In this document: positions 8,589 to 16,583 of the stretch, piece after piece | How the letters are laid out: the number at the start of each line of letters is the position of its first letter | Numbering within the stretch: position 1 is the stretch's first letter | Source of the DNA: CAYFSS01 sp964345975 | GTDB taxonomy: Bacteria; Bacillota; Clostridia; Saccharofermentanales; Fastidiosipilaceae | Length of the DNA: 55,025 bases | Assembly (NCBI GenBank): GCA_964345975.1 | Contig: CAYFSS010000013.1 | Span: 1-55,025, forward strand | Reading direction: 5' to 3' | Made by a program: the position numbers and the translations under genes | The notes under the pieces: model-generated | The model's database searches: none | Seen by the model: only the letters and a program-made list of their open reading frames with translations | Told to the model about the DNA's origin: nothing

Positions 8589-9271
8589 ATCTCGAAGGTT
8601 CTGAGCACAGAGGTAAATTAGAGCTCGTCATCTTTGACATGGACGGGCTCCTCATCGACTCCGAGCAAGTTGCAGCCAGAGCTCAACTTAAGGCTGCTGA
8701 GATCCTGGAGTTGAAATTCGACCTCGAGGATTACCGTAAGCTCATTGGTGTGAATTACCATAAAGGTGTTGAGATATTATCAACCCACTGGGATCTTCCC
8801 ACCGTCCAACGTTTCTTGGAAATCTCCGAAACCCTTGAAAACGAGATCGTTGAAAATGAGGGGATTCCCGTGAAGAATGGCGTGTTCGAGTTATTGAGCT
8901 TCTTGGATGAGCATGAGATACCGCGGGTCGTTGCCACGTCTACAGCAAGAAGGAGAGCGGAAGATCGATTGCGCACCGTGGGGATATTGCCCCACATCCA
9001 TGGCTTAACGTGCGGCGATGAAGTCGCCCATGCAAAGCCCCACCCGGAAATCTTTCTTCGTTCTCTCGGCAATATTCCGGCGGAAAGAGCCATCATCTTC
9101 GAAGACTCCCACAACGGTTTGAGAGCCGGGATTGCAGCCGGGATTCCCGTTGTCTATGTCCCCGATATGCTGGAGGCGCCCCATGATTTACTGTATGAGG
9201 CCGTTCTCCTTAATCTCTTTGAAGCTATACCCTATCTTACAAAGCGCGAAGGGCTGTCTCTACACCTGTAG
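8585..9271 (+). CDS. HAD-superfamily phosphatase (beta-PGM-like subfamily)
   Basis: This 228-residue hydrolase is of HAD class IA. Motif I is FDMDGLLIDSE near residue 17, with both nucleophile Asp residues. Motif II is the Thr/Ser in VATSTARR. The motif III lysine is in AKPHPEIF, and motif IV is FEDSHNGLRAG. A helical cap domain sits between motifs I and II, as in beta-phosphoglucomutase and sugar-phosphate phosphatases. It probably dephosphorylates or isomerises a sugar phosphate made or used by the upstream isomerase and aldolase. The ATG overlaps the deoC stop. The terminator stem begins inside the last codons. Confidence 0.88.
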   Translation: MNLEGSEHRGKLELVIFDMDGLLIDSEQVAARAQLKAAEILELKFDLEDYRKLIGVNYHKGVEILSTHWDLPTVQRFLEISETLENEIVENEGIPVKNGVFELLSFLDEHEIPRVVATSTARRRAEDRLRTVGILPHIHGLTCGDEVAHAKPHPEIFLRSLGNIPAERAIIFEDSHNGLRAGIAAGIPVVYVPDMLEAPHDLLYEAVLLNLFEAIPYLTKREGLSLHL

Positions 9272-9290
9272 GACAGCCCTCTTCTGTTAT
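9251..9290 (+). terminator. Terminator overlapping the end of the HAD gene
   Basis: GGGCTGTC (9251-9258) and GACAGCCC (9272-9279) form a perfect 8-base stem, followed by a pyrimidine-rich TCTTCTGTT. The left arm is coding and the stop codon TAG lies in the loop. Confidence 0.65.
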
Positions 9291-9381
9291 AAGTATAAAG
9301 TTCTAGATCTCATCTGAGGTTAGGCTAAATGAACCTCTAAACTCAGCTCTATAGATCTATGCAATGCACAAAACCGGAAAC

Positions 9382-10359
9382 CTATCTCGGCCCTCTGCGT
9401 GCCTCATCTTCATCGAAGAAGTCTTCATCGTATTCGAGATCTTCATAGACTTCCTCATCTTCAATGAGATTTCCCGGTAGTGGTTCAACAAAGGGAGCAA
9501 AGACACCATCATCTTCGACCGTCTGAGGCGGCAAGGTTTCATCAACTCTCACTCTGCGAATCGAATGATCCAGGTCATCGATGCTGTTGTCGGCAAATTC
9601 GGTATTGGCGCGATCAATTTCTTCGTTCGTTAGCGGATACCGAGGATCCTCCACTGACCGATCGTGTACCAAGTCATCGACTTCTTCTTCCACAAGATCA
9701 TCTATGCGGGTGTATTGTTCCGAAGGACTGCTTGGATCCCCATCGAAAGCATCGGCTAAACGTTCAATAAAAGGTCTTTCGTCAACATCATCTGCACCCA
9801 AAGGACGATCGTGGTGTTGATCATCGTCCTGAAGCGGACGATCGATCCCAAACTCATCTTCTCGTAGCGGTCTGGGCGATCCGACCGGTTCATGGTCCAT
9901 CGCACCAATGGGATCCACCGGATCAACGGGATCCACAGGATGCGGATCGACCGGGTGGACCGGATCCACCGGATGGACGGAGTCCAGAGGATCGACAAAA
10001 TCGACAGGATCTACCTCTTCGCGAGCTTCAGCGCGAGGATCTAATGTCCCGTCCGGTCTCAAAGGCACAAAGTCATCATCGGGATCATCAGCATGATCGC
10101 GACGCGCTTCAATGATTGCTTCCTCTTCAGTACGAGGCTCTTCTGCACCGACAACGACCGGAGCAACAGCTGCAACCTCGCCTGCATGAACCTGTGATTC
10201 AAATCCGGGGACCGGATGGCCTATAGGCACGATCGGAGCAGCAGCCACACCGTCGACGTCAACGCCACGAGTATCCTTGCCCTCGATATCATAGTTTTCC
10301 AACGGATCGATCTGATTGCGTGCAGGATCCTGCTCAGCTTCTCTAGCAACATTAGCCAA
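9382..10359 (-). CDS. Acidic repeat protein, paralogue of the next gene; start frameshifted
   Basis: Unknown function. The product is very acidic, with about 325 residues from a TTG at 10359. It opens with LANVAREAEQDPAR and IDPLENYDIEG, matching the small neighbour at 10657-10956. A middle segment is a degenerate Pro-Val-Asp-Pro repeat with His spacers (about residues 115-155). Later parts are rich in Asp, Glu and Arg, and the end is a run of acidic residues. There is no signal peptide and no membrane segment. The likely true start is the ATG at 10408-10406 after GAGAGGAA. One extra T (10405 region) puts it out of frame, and deleting it would give an N-terminus aligned with the paralogue (PEENYSDKLANV). 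This may be a recent frameshift, a phase-variable start or a sequencing error. It may otherwise start at the TTG. Confidence 0.6.
   Translation of the reverse strand: MANVAREAEQDPARNQIDPLENYDIEGKDTRGVDVDGVAAAPIVPIGHPVPGFESQVHAGEVAAVAPVVVGAEEPRTEEEAIIEARRDHADDPDDDFVPLRPDGTLDPRAEAREEVDPVDFVDPLDSVHPVDPVHPVDPHPVDPVDPVDPIGAMDHEPVGSPRPLREDEFGIDRPLQDDDQHHDRPLGADDVDERPFIERLADAFDGDPSSPSEQYTRIDDLVEEEVDDLVHDRSVEDPRYPLTNEEIDRANTEFADNSIDDLDHSIRRVRVDETLPPQTVEDDGVFAPFVEPLPGNLIEDEEVYEDLEYDEDFFDEDEARRGPR
9908..9990 (-). repeat. In-gene tandem repeat encoding Pro-Val-Asp-Pro units
   Basis: Short imperfect units built on GGATCCACCGG-like and GGATGCGG-like words repeat within the coding sequence. They encode VDPVDP and HPVDP blocks. 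Unit length varies between 9 and 15 bases, so the tract could change length by slippage while staying in frame. Confidence 0.7.
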
Positions 10360-10519
10360 CTTATCGGAATAATTTTCCTCAGGATGATTATTGTGGTTGT
10401 TGATACATTTCCTCTCTGTCTTCTTTAAATGATTGCATAACTTTTGCTGTATAAATGTAACGATATTTTCTTGTCGCGGAAGCCACTGTCGTTACAAAAT
10501 TACAATTCTGTGCGAATTC

Positions 10520-10553
10520 ATAAACAAGAGGGGCATCCGAAGACCCCCCTCTC
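10520..10553 (-). terminator. Rho-independent terminator of the small acidic-protein gene
   Basis: Read on the minus strand, GAGGGG and CCCCTC arms enclose a loop of about a dozen bases, followed by TTGTTTA. It lies about 110 bases after the stop of the 10657-10956 gene and before the start of the longer paralogue. Confidence 0.75.
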
Positions 10554-10556
10554 ATA

Positions 10557-10620
10557 GCGACTCTATGACAGCAGAATATGGTTCTGCTCTTGATGAACGA
10601 AAGTCTGTTGCAACAGACAA
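10557..10620 (-). other. Two extra hairpins in the 3' untranslated region
   Basis: Upstream of the terminator on the minus strand there is a perfect 16-base palindrome, GTCTGTTG/CAACAGAC at 10603-10618. A second stem follows, GCAGAA / TTCTGC at 10571-10587. With the terminator this makes three stacked hairpins in 100 bases. They could be mRNA stabilisers or a small 3'-derived RNA. Confidence 0.4.
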
Positions 10621-10656
10621 TGGCTCCGCTGCGGCCTGCTGAATCTCCGCATCAGA

Positions 10657-10956
10657 CTATCTCATGCGCTCATCATTTTCATCATCTTCATCGTCCAGTT
10701 CAGGAACGACGAGAGGAGCAATAGGTGCAACATTCCCCGAGCGATCTTGAGTCTCAACACCGGTCGCGCCACCCCCGACCGGAGCTAGAGGAACTACCGG
10801 AGTTACAGCATCTCTGTCTGCAGGATCACTGACATCCGGACCTTCAATTTCGTAGTTTTCAAGGGGATCAATCTTCTTGCGTGCGGGATCTTTCTCGGCT
10901 TCATCAGCAATGTTAGCTAACTTATCGGAGAAACTCTTCTCTTTGTTATCGTTCAT
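10657..10956 (-). CDS. Small acidic protein, founder paralogue of unknown family
   Basis: Unknown function, 99 residues. The N-terminal half (SDKLANIADEAEKDPARKK, then IDPLENYEIEG) is nearly identical to the longer protein encoded next door. The second half has short hydrophobic PVVPLAP and APIAPLVV stretches and ends in a run of Asp and Glu. Start choice: two ATGs lie six bases apart. AGAGG touches the first (10962) but is correctly spaced for the second (10956), so 10956 is preferred. There is no signal peptide. The shared DPAR...IDPLENY block is likely the functional core. It has its own terminator. Nothing here resembles a known spore or stress protein closely enough to name. Confidence 0.75.
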   Translation of the reverse strand: MNDNKEKSFSDKLANIADEAEKDPARKKIDPLENYEIEGPDVSDPADRDAVTPVVPLAPVGGGATGVETQDRSGNVAPIAPLVVPELDDEDDENDERMR

Positions 10957-11117
10957 ATTCATCCTCTTTCAAGCTTCGTTACTAATGTAAAACGCTTCTT
11001 AATCAGCTATAATCTTACAAGGTAATCCGTTCTTACAAAGCCGCTCTTGTTACATCGAAGAGAGAGCATCTCATTAGCATCCCATGAGAACGACTTCCCT
11101 TGACTCGTTATAACACG

Positions 11118-11753
11118 CTAGAAGGGTCGTTTTTCTAAGAGCTTCCGATAATAATAAATAGCAATCTGCGTTCTATCTCTGAGCGAAAGCTTATCCAAGA
11201 TCAAGGATAAATAATTCCTCACCGTTCCTTCGGATAAATGGAGTTCCTCACCGATTTCACGATTATTCATACCCTGAGCAACGAGGACGAAAACGTCATT
11301 TTCTCGCTCACTAAGCATCGGCTCAGCGACAACTTCAGATTTATCTTTCAACGAAACGACGACGTCCTGATCAAAGACGTGATTCCCGGCAGCTACTGCA
11401 CGGATGGCGGGAACGATAGAACCGAAGTTTTGCTTCAAGAGATACCCCCTACATCCCAGGGCGAGCGCCTCTGAGAGCCATTGCGCATCTTTGAAGGTGG
11501 TTAACAGAAGAATCGCAGCGGAAGGTTTCTTCGCTAAAATACTCCGAGCGATCTCCAAGCCTGAAATTTCCGGCATTCGAATATCCAAGATCAGAAGATC
11601 CGGCTTCAGCAACTCATATTGTCGTTCCGCATCTCTTGCATCTTGAACCGTATTCAAGACCTCGAAACCGGAACTTTCAAGAATCGTCCTTAGCGCACGA
11701 AGAATCATGGGATCATCATCAACCAGAAGAAGTTTTAGTGCCGTTTCGTGCAT
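11118..11753 (-). CDS. NarL/LuxR-family response regulator
   Basis: This is the DNA-binding output protein of a two-component system, 211 residues. The receiver domain (residues about 7-122) has the acidic pocket VDDDP and the phosphoacceptor Asp57 in ILDIRMP, the Thr in LLLTTF, and Lys in YLLKQ. The C-terminal LuxR-type helix-turn-helix (about 146-205) reads LSERENDVF, then NNREIGEELHLSEGTVRNY. The start ATG has AAAGGA in front and lies one base after the kinase stop, so the pair is co-translated. By position it should control the divergent ABC exporter, as LnrK does in Bacillus. The palindrome at 12986-12999 is a candidate binding site. Confidence 0.93.
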   Translation of the reverse strand: MHETALKLLLVDDDPMILRALRTILESSGFEVLNTVQDARDAERQYELLKPDLLILDIRMPEISGLEIARSILAKKPSAAILLLTTFKDAQWLSEALALGCRGYLLKQNFGSIVPAIRAVAAGNHVFDQDVVVSLKDKSEVVAEPMLSERENDVFVLVAQGMNNREIGEELHLSEGTVRNYLSLILDKLSLRDRTQIAIYYYRKLLEKRPF

Positions 11754-11754
11754 A

Positions 11755-12894
11755 TCAAGTCCTTTCGCGATAGAGGATGACTCTTAGAATGTACCCCTTA
11801 CCGATCCGTTGTGCATTGAGATGCCCTTGATACTTAAAAGCAATCTGTCTCATATTTCTCATCCCCATTCCATCCGATATCGGAACAGGCATATGCTCAC
11901 TGTGCGGTTCATCGATAGGATAGTCTTCTATGACAAGACTATAGAAAGCCGGTTGAACCCGTAGGCGTATAGAGAAACTATCATTCTTCGAATGACGCAT
12001 GAAATTGGTAAGGCTCTCTTGAATAATAGCCCAGAGATCATAGCGAACTTGAATCGGGATATCATCCACATCGGATGACAAATCCAGGGCCACACGAACG
12101 TCATTCCAGGCTGAGGTGACCGTCTCAATACTGGCTCTTAAGCTAAAGCTCTCGGCATGAAGTTCGTGGAGAGTCTCGCGGGTTTGTTTCAAGCCACGAT
12201 CCAGTGCCGTTTGAACTTCTTCTAAGAGTGGCGCGAGGTCTTCTTGTTTATTGAGGATCCGAATCGCAGCAACCTGCATCAAGGTTGCAGAGAGACTGTG
12301 CCCTAGGATGTCGTGGAGCTCCCTTGATAAACCTTCTCGTTCTTCGCGCCTCGCTTGATATTCGGTATCCACAAGGCTTGCCGTGAGTTGCCGTTTCATC
12401 TGCTCCTGACCTTGTCTGGTTTCTCGGAGATCAAGCTTTGCCTCAAGCTCATCCTGTTGGTGCTTTTGTAATCTCCCAAGAGACCCATCGAACGCTAGAG
12501 CAAAAATGTAGAGTACGAGCACCAGGGCAAGGGTCAGCGGATCCTGCAAACCATGACAGTATGGAATGAGCATCCCGATCAGAGGAACAAAAGCCCACCA
12601 GGACTCCCTCTTAAGGGATGTTCCCCAAGCAACAAGGGGGAGAAAATAAAGAATCTCACGGGGTGCAAACGCTAAGATAAGGGCTTCGCCAAGACGTAGG
12701 ATGTTTGTATTGAACGGGAGATTGACCGAAAGAAGTCGCAGGAGAAAGAGCAGAAGCACATAGATAAAGACAGAGCTCCAAATAAAAAGATATTCCGAGC
12801 CTGTACCCTGCTGAGACACACCGCTGTCTTGAAAATAGAGGAGAAAACCTAAGAGGAGATTGCCAAATAGAGTCCAGAGATATGAACCGTACAC
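11755..12894 (-). CDS. Membrane sensor histidine kinase, HisKA_3 (NarX/LnrJ-like)
   Basis: This sensor kinase of 379 residues has about five or six transmembrane helices in the first 135 residues, with almost no extracellular loop. This suggests sensing at or in the membrane. A coiled-coil (140-185) leads to the HisKA_3 dimerisation domain, with the phospho-acceptor His194 in RELHDILGHS. The ATPase domain follows. IIQESLTNFMRHS near residue 285 is the N box, and SDGMGMRNMR is the G2-type loop. The usual DxGxG G1 box is weak here (VIEDYPIDE), so ATP binding is slightly atypical. The start is GTG at 12894, five bases after AGGAGG. It is paired with the regulator and divergent from the exporter. 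Confidence 0.9.
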   Translation of the reverse strand: MYGSYLWTLFGNLLLGFLLYFQDSGVSQQGTGSEYLFIWSSVFIYVLLLFLLRLLSVNLPFNTNILRLGEALILAFAPREILYFLPLVAWGTSLKRESWWAFVPLIGMLIPYCHGLQDPLTLALVLVLYIFALAFDGSLGRLQKHQQDELEAKLDLRETRQGQEQMKRQLTASLVDTEYQARREEREGLSRELHDILGHSLSATLMQVAAIRILNKQEDLAPLLEEVQTALDRGLKQTRETLHELHAESFSLRASIETVTSAWNDVRVALDLSSDVDDIPIQVRYDLWAIIQESLTNFMRHSKNDSFSIRLRVQPAFYSLVIEDYPIDEPHSEHMPVPISDGMGMRNMRQIAFKYQGHLNAQRIGKGYILRVILYRERT

Positions 12895-12985
12895 TCTAAC
12901 CTCCTATATCTATGGAAACAGATCACCCGAGATGCAAGATTCACTGCAAACCCAAGCCAAATATGATCCTTAGCCTAGCACGATT

Positions 12986-12999
12986 ATGACAAATGTCAT
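12986..12999. promoter_or_regulatory. Perfect palindrome between kinase and exporter genes
   Basis: ATGACA-AA-TGTCAT lies centrally in the 210-base divergent region. Its 6-2-6 symmetry and position make it a candidate site for the NarL-type regulator encoded next door. No second copy was found nearby. Confidence 0.45.
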
Positions 13000-13105
13000 C
13001 TCAAGTCTTTGCATCTTTCACTGTGCTATTTCATCTCGGCTAACTAAACTTTAGACAGTCGAAAGGATTCTGCCAAACAGCTAAGGAAGCTGAAGGAGGC
13101 TATAG

Positions 13106-14041
13106 ATGGTTTTAGAAGCAAAGAATCTCACGAAACATTATGGTGATGTCCAAGCCCTGGATCAATTTAGTTTCGAGGTCGGTTATGGGGAAGCCGTGGG
13201 TCTATTGGGACCCAACGGATCCGGTAAAACCACCGCCATTTCCATCATCTTAGGTCTCTTAAGCTCTGACAGAGGAGATGTTACGATCTTCGGACAGGAG
13301 ATGAAACCGGATAGCTATACGCTTAAGCGGCGCATCGGCCTTGTCCCTCAAGATCTTGCCATTTTCAGCCGACTGACGGTCAAAGAAAACATCGAATTCT
13401 TCGCCTCACTCTATCTCAACGATGCCAACGAACGAGCCGAGGGGGTTCGCTATGCGCTGGAATTTACAGGCTTGGAAAATTATGCAAATCGTCGCACAAG
13501 CAAACTGTCCGGCGGTCTCATGCGAAGGCTTAACGTTGCCTGTGGCATAGCCCATAGACCGGATCTTCTCTTCCTCGATGAGCCGACCGTTGCTGTCGAT
13601 GCACAGTCCAGACTCTTTATGCGTCAAGGGTTCGAGAAGCTGAGAGATGAAGGCACAAGCCTCGTCTACACCTCACACTATCTCGATGAGGTTGAAGCTC
13701 TCTGCGACAGGATTGTGATCATGGATCACGGACGAAACTTGGCTCAAGGCAGTCTCACGGATCTAAAGAACATGGTGAGCCTCCAAGAGATCGTCCACTT
13801 GGAAGTCGACGAGGAAACACCGGAACTAAAGCGTGACCTCGAAGCACTTGCAGGGCTTTACGGCATCGAAAGCAACCAGAGTGGTTGGCGTCTCAGCTTC
13901 CGCCAAGGAAATAACAACATCCTCAAAATTATGGAAATCCTAGAGAAGCACGAAACAAGCTATCGTCGCCTCTTCTCCGAAGAATCAAGCCTCAATGATG
14001 TCTTCCTTGAACTCACAGGAAAGGAGCTTCGCGACTCATGA
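13106..14041 (+). CDS. ABC exporter ATPase, DrrA/LnrL-like
   Basis: This 311-residue ATPase energises the two ABC-2 permeases that follow. The Walker A loop GPNGSGKTT has Lys41, the ABC signature is LSGGLMRR, Walker B is LLFLDEPT, and the H-loop is in YTSHYLDEVE. The C-terminal 80 residues form the extra domain common in DrrA-type drug exporters. AAGGAGG is optimally spaced before the ATG. The stop overlaps the next start (ATGA). One ATPase, two different ABC-2 permeases and a divergent NarL-type two-component system match the linearmycin-resistance module lnrJKLMN. The substrate is therefore probably a lipophilic antimicrobial or membrane-active compound. Confidence 0.92.
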   Translation: MVLEAKNLTKHYGDVQALDQFSFEVGYGEAVGLLGPNGSGKTTAISIILGLLSSDRGDVTIFGQEMKPDSYTLKRRIGLVPQDLAIFSRLTVKENIEFFASLYLNDANERAEGVRYALEFTGLENYANRRTSKLSGGLMRRLNVACGIAHRPDLLFLDEPTVAVDAQSRLFMRQGFEKLRDEGTSLVYTSHYLDEVEALCDRIVIMDHGRNLAQGSLTDLKNMVSLQEIVHLEVDEETPELKRDLEALAGLYGIESNQSGWRLSFRQGNNNILKIMEILEKHETSYRRLFSEESSLNDVFLELTGKELRDS

Positions 14042-15204
14042 AAACCATAGCCGTTCAATTTACCTCCTACTTCAAGATGATTCTGCGCGAACCTTCTATT
14101 GTCATCTGGAGCATATTATGGCCTATCCTTCTCACGGTGTTTTATATCGTGGCTTTCTCCGGCATAGGGCAAGGCACCCTGGACTCCTTTACCATTGCTA
14201 TCCATCGAAATAACAACATGGCGACGGTCTTTACAGGGATAGAGTTTATTGACACTACGCTAGTCGACGAAGATCAAGCAGGGCTTGATCTACTCTATCC
14301 TCAGGCAGACGATGCAAGCCGTGACGGAAGTGTCGATGAAGCAAGTGAAACCATGAGGCGAAAGCCCATAGCTTATCTCGACGAAGAAAACGTCCTCCAT
14401 TACCCGAGCGAGAAGGCAAACAACACGGAACTAACCATCCTTCGCAGCATCACGGATAGCATTGCTTCGTCAAGACTGCTCATTCAAGACGTTATCCGAG
14501 ACGGTGTCTCGCCACTTCAAATCAACAAACTCATCGACTTCGAGCAGCCAATTAAAAACAAAACCGTCATAGGAGATATGGCTCCGATGACCCTCCCGTA
14601 TCTCGCCATCTTCGGGATGGTGACGCTGATGGGAACGTTCGCGACCCAGGATTTCGTCCGACTGATCCAAGCGGATCAATCAACCATCGCAGTGCGCCAA
14701 GCAATCTCTCCCGTACGGAAGAGTCGACTTATTCTCATGGCAATCCTATCCAGCTTTATCTTTATTTTAATCTCGGGCATTCTCCTCATCTTCTTCATGC
14801 ACTTTGCCGCCGGGATAGACCTTCTATCGCATGTTTGGACGAATCTTTTCCTCCTCACGCTACCCATTTTGGGAAACCTTGCTCTGGGAATCTGGATTGG
14901 GACTTTACCGTTGAACTCTTCCATCAAACCGGGCATCTGTATGGCATTCATGCTTGGCTTCGCATCGTTAGCAGGTCTTATGACGCCCGACATCGTCTAT
15001 ATGCTCCGCGAAAACATGCCGATCTTACTCGATCTAAACCCCGTCTATCGCCTCTCACAAGCTCTCATTCGCGTCAATATCCTCGGCTATGATCCGCAGC
15101 TTGGATCCTACGGACTCTACTTCCTGATCTACACCCTTATCTTTGTAGGAGCCTCAAGCTTCATCCTCAGCCGCCGGCAGTTTAAGAGCTTTGCTCGGAA
15201 CTAG
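14038..15204 (+). CDS. ABC-2 type permease, LnrM-like
   Basis: This first membrane subunit of the exporter has 388 residues. The topology is typical of ABC-2 (YhgE/LnrM) permeases. One N-terminal helix lies near residues 20-45, followed by a large extracellular domain of about 130 residues, then five helices in the second half. Its ATG overlaps the ATPase stop. It likely pairs with the following permease to form a heterodimer with two copies of the ATPase. Confidence 0.88.
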   Translation: MKTIAVQFTSYFKMILREPSIVIWSILWPILLTVFYIVAFSGIGQGTLDSFTIAIHRNNNMATVFTGIEFIDTTLVDEDQAGLDLLYPQADDASRDGSVDEASETMRRKPIAYLDEENVLHYPSEKANNTELTILRSITDSIASSRLLIQDVIRDGVSPLQINKLIDFEQPIKNKTVIGDMAPMTLPYLAIFGMVTLMGTFATQDFVRLIQADQSTIAVRQAISPVRKSRLILMAILSSFIFILISGILLIFFMHFAAGIDLLSHVWTNLFLLTLPILGNLALGIWIGTLPLNSSIKPGICMAFMLGFASLAGLMTPDIVYMLRENMPILLDLNPVYRLSQALIRVNILGYDPQLGSYGLYFLIYTLIFVGASSFILSRRQFKSFARN

Positions 15205-15216
15205 GAAAGGTGCCAC

Positions 15217-16419
15217 ATGCTTAGTCTTACCAGATCCCATCTCACCCACCTCTCCCGCTTTGCTGCGGCGGCGGCGCTCTATACTGCCTTGCTCCTAGCC
15301 ATCACCTTCCTTATGGCAGCAGCCCCCGGAACAGCACCACAAACCCTTGAAGTTGGAGATCCGTCGTTCAATTTTGTCCTAGAAGACCTGGATCAATCGG
15401 AACTGTCCCATTGCTTGACGACGCACTTAGAAAGCCTCTACACCCGACGGGATAAGCCCGAAGACCAGGCAATGTTCGACGAAAGACTTCTTGTCGGTGA
15501 GATTCATGCTTCAGTTCATATCCCCGAAAACTTTCAAGCATCGTTTGCAACAGGTGAACAAGAAATCTTCTTTGACTTTGCCCCGAACATCATCAGTGGC
15601 TATACGGTACAAAATGAGATCAACCGATTCATGGCTCTTGCCAATACCATCGCCCGAGAGAAGGAATTGCTAAATCAGGATCCGGCATGGGACCAAGACG
15701 ATTACGCAAAGCTTGAGACAGCCCTTCAAACGAGGTCGGAAATTGCTCTTTATGAGAACCCCCATTCGGTGGAGACGAGCATCAATCTCAAGCATCTGGC
15801 CAACGTAAGGGTCATGGGGTACACCTATCTCGTCGCCATCCTCACAATCTGTACTCAGTTTGCCAACACCTATCGGAACGGTTCCATCCAAGCTCGCTTG
15901 CGACTTGGCATGGTGTCAAATCTTAGCCAGCTCATGGCTCGGGTCACTGCTGAATTCCTCCTGGCCTTCATTACGTTAACGATCATGCTGGGTGGCTCAA
16001 CGGCTCTGGTATACTTCGCCCTAGGCGATGTCTCCGGCTTCCTCACATTCTTCCCAAGGCTCATCCCCGCTGCCCTCCTCATCGGCTTAAATGGAATTGC
16101 CATGAGTCATCTCTTGAGCCATATTACAAATACGCAAACTTCGAGTCCTGCCGTCACCGTGATTTCACTCGGCCTGGCGTTTATCTCAGGTGCCTTCGTC
16201 CCACGCGAATTCCTCACCGATCTACCCTTGACCTTGGCTCGATTCGCACCACTTTATTACTACATCGATATCATCGAAGGCAGTTCACCTCACATCATGG
16301 ACTATTGGCTTCAGTACAGCGTGCTGATCCTCATGGCGGCTATCCTCTTCGCCTTAAACCTCTTCATCCAGCGCTATAAGCCTAGTACAAATCTCATGAC
16401 GATCCAGACGGAGAATTAA
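15217..16419 (+). CDS. ABC-2 type permease, LnrN-like
   Basis: This second membrane subunit has 400 residues, with the same layout as its neighbour: an N-terminal helix, an extracellular segment to about residue 190, then a five-helix bundle. It is only weakly similar to the previous permease, which fits a heterodimer rather than a recent duplication. GAAAGGTG precedes the ATG, 12 bases after the upstream stop. A strong terminator follows. Confidence 0.87.
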   Translation: MLSLTRSHLTHLSRFAAAAALYTALLLAITFLMAAAPGTAPQTLEVGDPSFNFVLEDLDQSELSHCLTTHLESLYTRRDKPEDQAMFDERLLVGEIHASVHIPENFQASFATGEQEIFFDFAPNIISGYTVQNEINRFMALANTIAREKELLNQDPAWDQDDYAKLETALQTRSEIALYENPHSVETSINLKHLANVRVMGYTYLVAILTICTQFANTYRNGSIQARLRLGMVSNLSQLMARVTAEFLLAFITLTIMLGGSTALVYFALGDVSGFLTFFPRLIPAALLIGLNGIAMSHLLSHITNTQTSSPAVTVISLGLAFISGAFVPREFLTDLPLTLARFAPLYYYIDIIEGSSPHIMDYWLQYSVLILMAAILFALNLFIQRYKPSTNLMTIQTEN

Positions 16420-16468
16420 CCCTATATCACCCAAAAGCCCCCACTCCCCTTCCCTAACGCTTTAACCT

Positions 16469-16506
16469 AAGGCTCAAGACATCCAAATCTTGAGCCTTCT
16501 TTGTTC
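16469..16506 (+). terminator. Rho-independent terminator of the exporter operon
   Basis: AAGGCTCAAGA and TCTTGAGCCTT form a perfect 11-base stem around CATCCAAA, followed by CTTTGTT. Confidence 0.9.
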
Positions 16507-16528
16507 TGCTAAATTGCTTTTGCTCCTG

Positions 16529-16537
16529 TGCTACAAT
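16529..16537 (+). promoter_or_regulatory. Extended -10 promoter element for proS
   Basis: TG-C-TACAAT lies 46 bases before the proS start and fits an extended -10 site. The upstream AATTGC is a poor -35. Confidence 0.5.
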
Positions 16538-16583
16538 TCGCGAAGATACTTAGCTCGATAGAGCTCACTATAAGGAGGCGGTC

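Noticed and set aside
9132..9317. Small open frame at the end of the HAD gene
   Set aside because: It is an out-of-frame shadow that runs through the terminator.
9908..9990. CRISPR or satellite array
   Set aside because: Units are short, irregular and keep the coding frame of the acidic protein.
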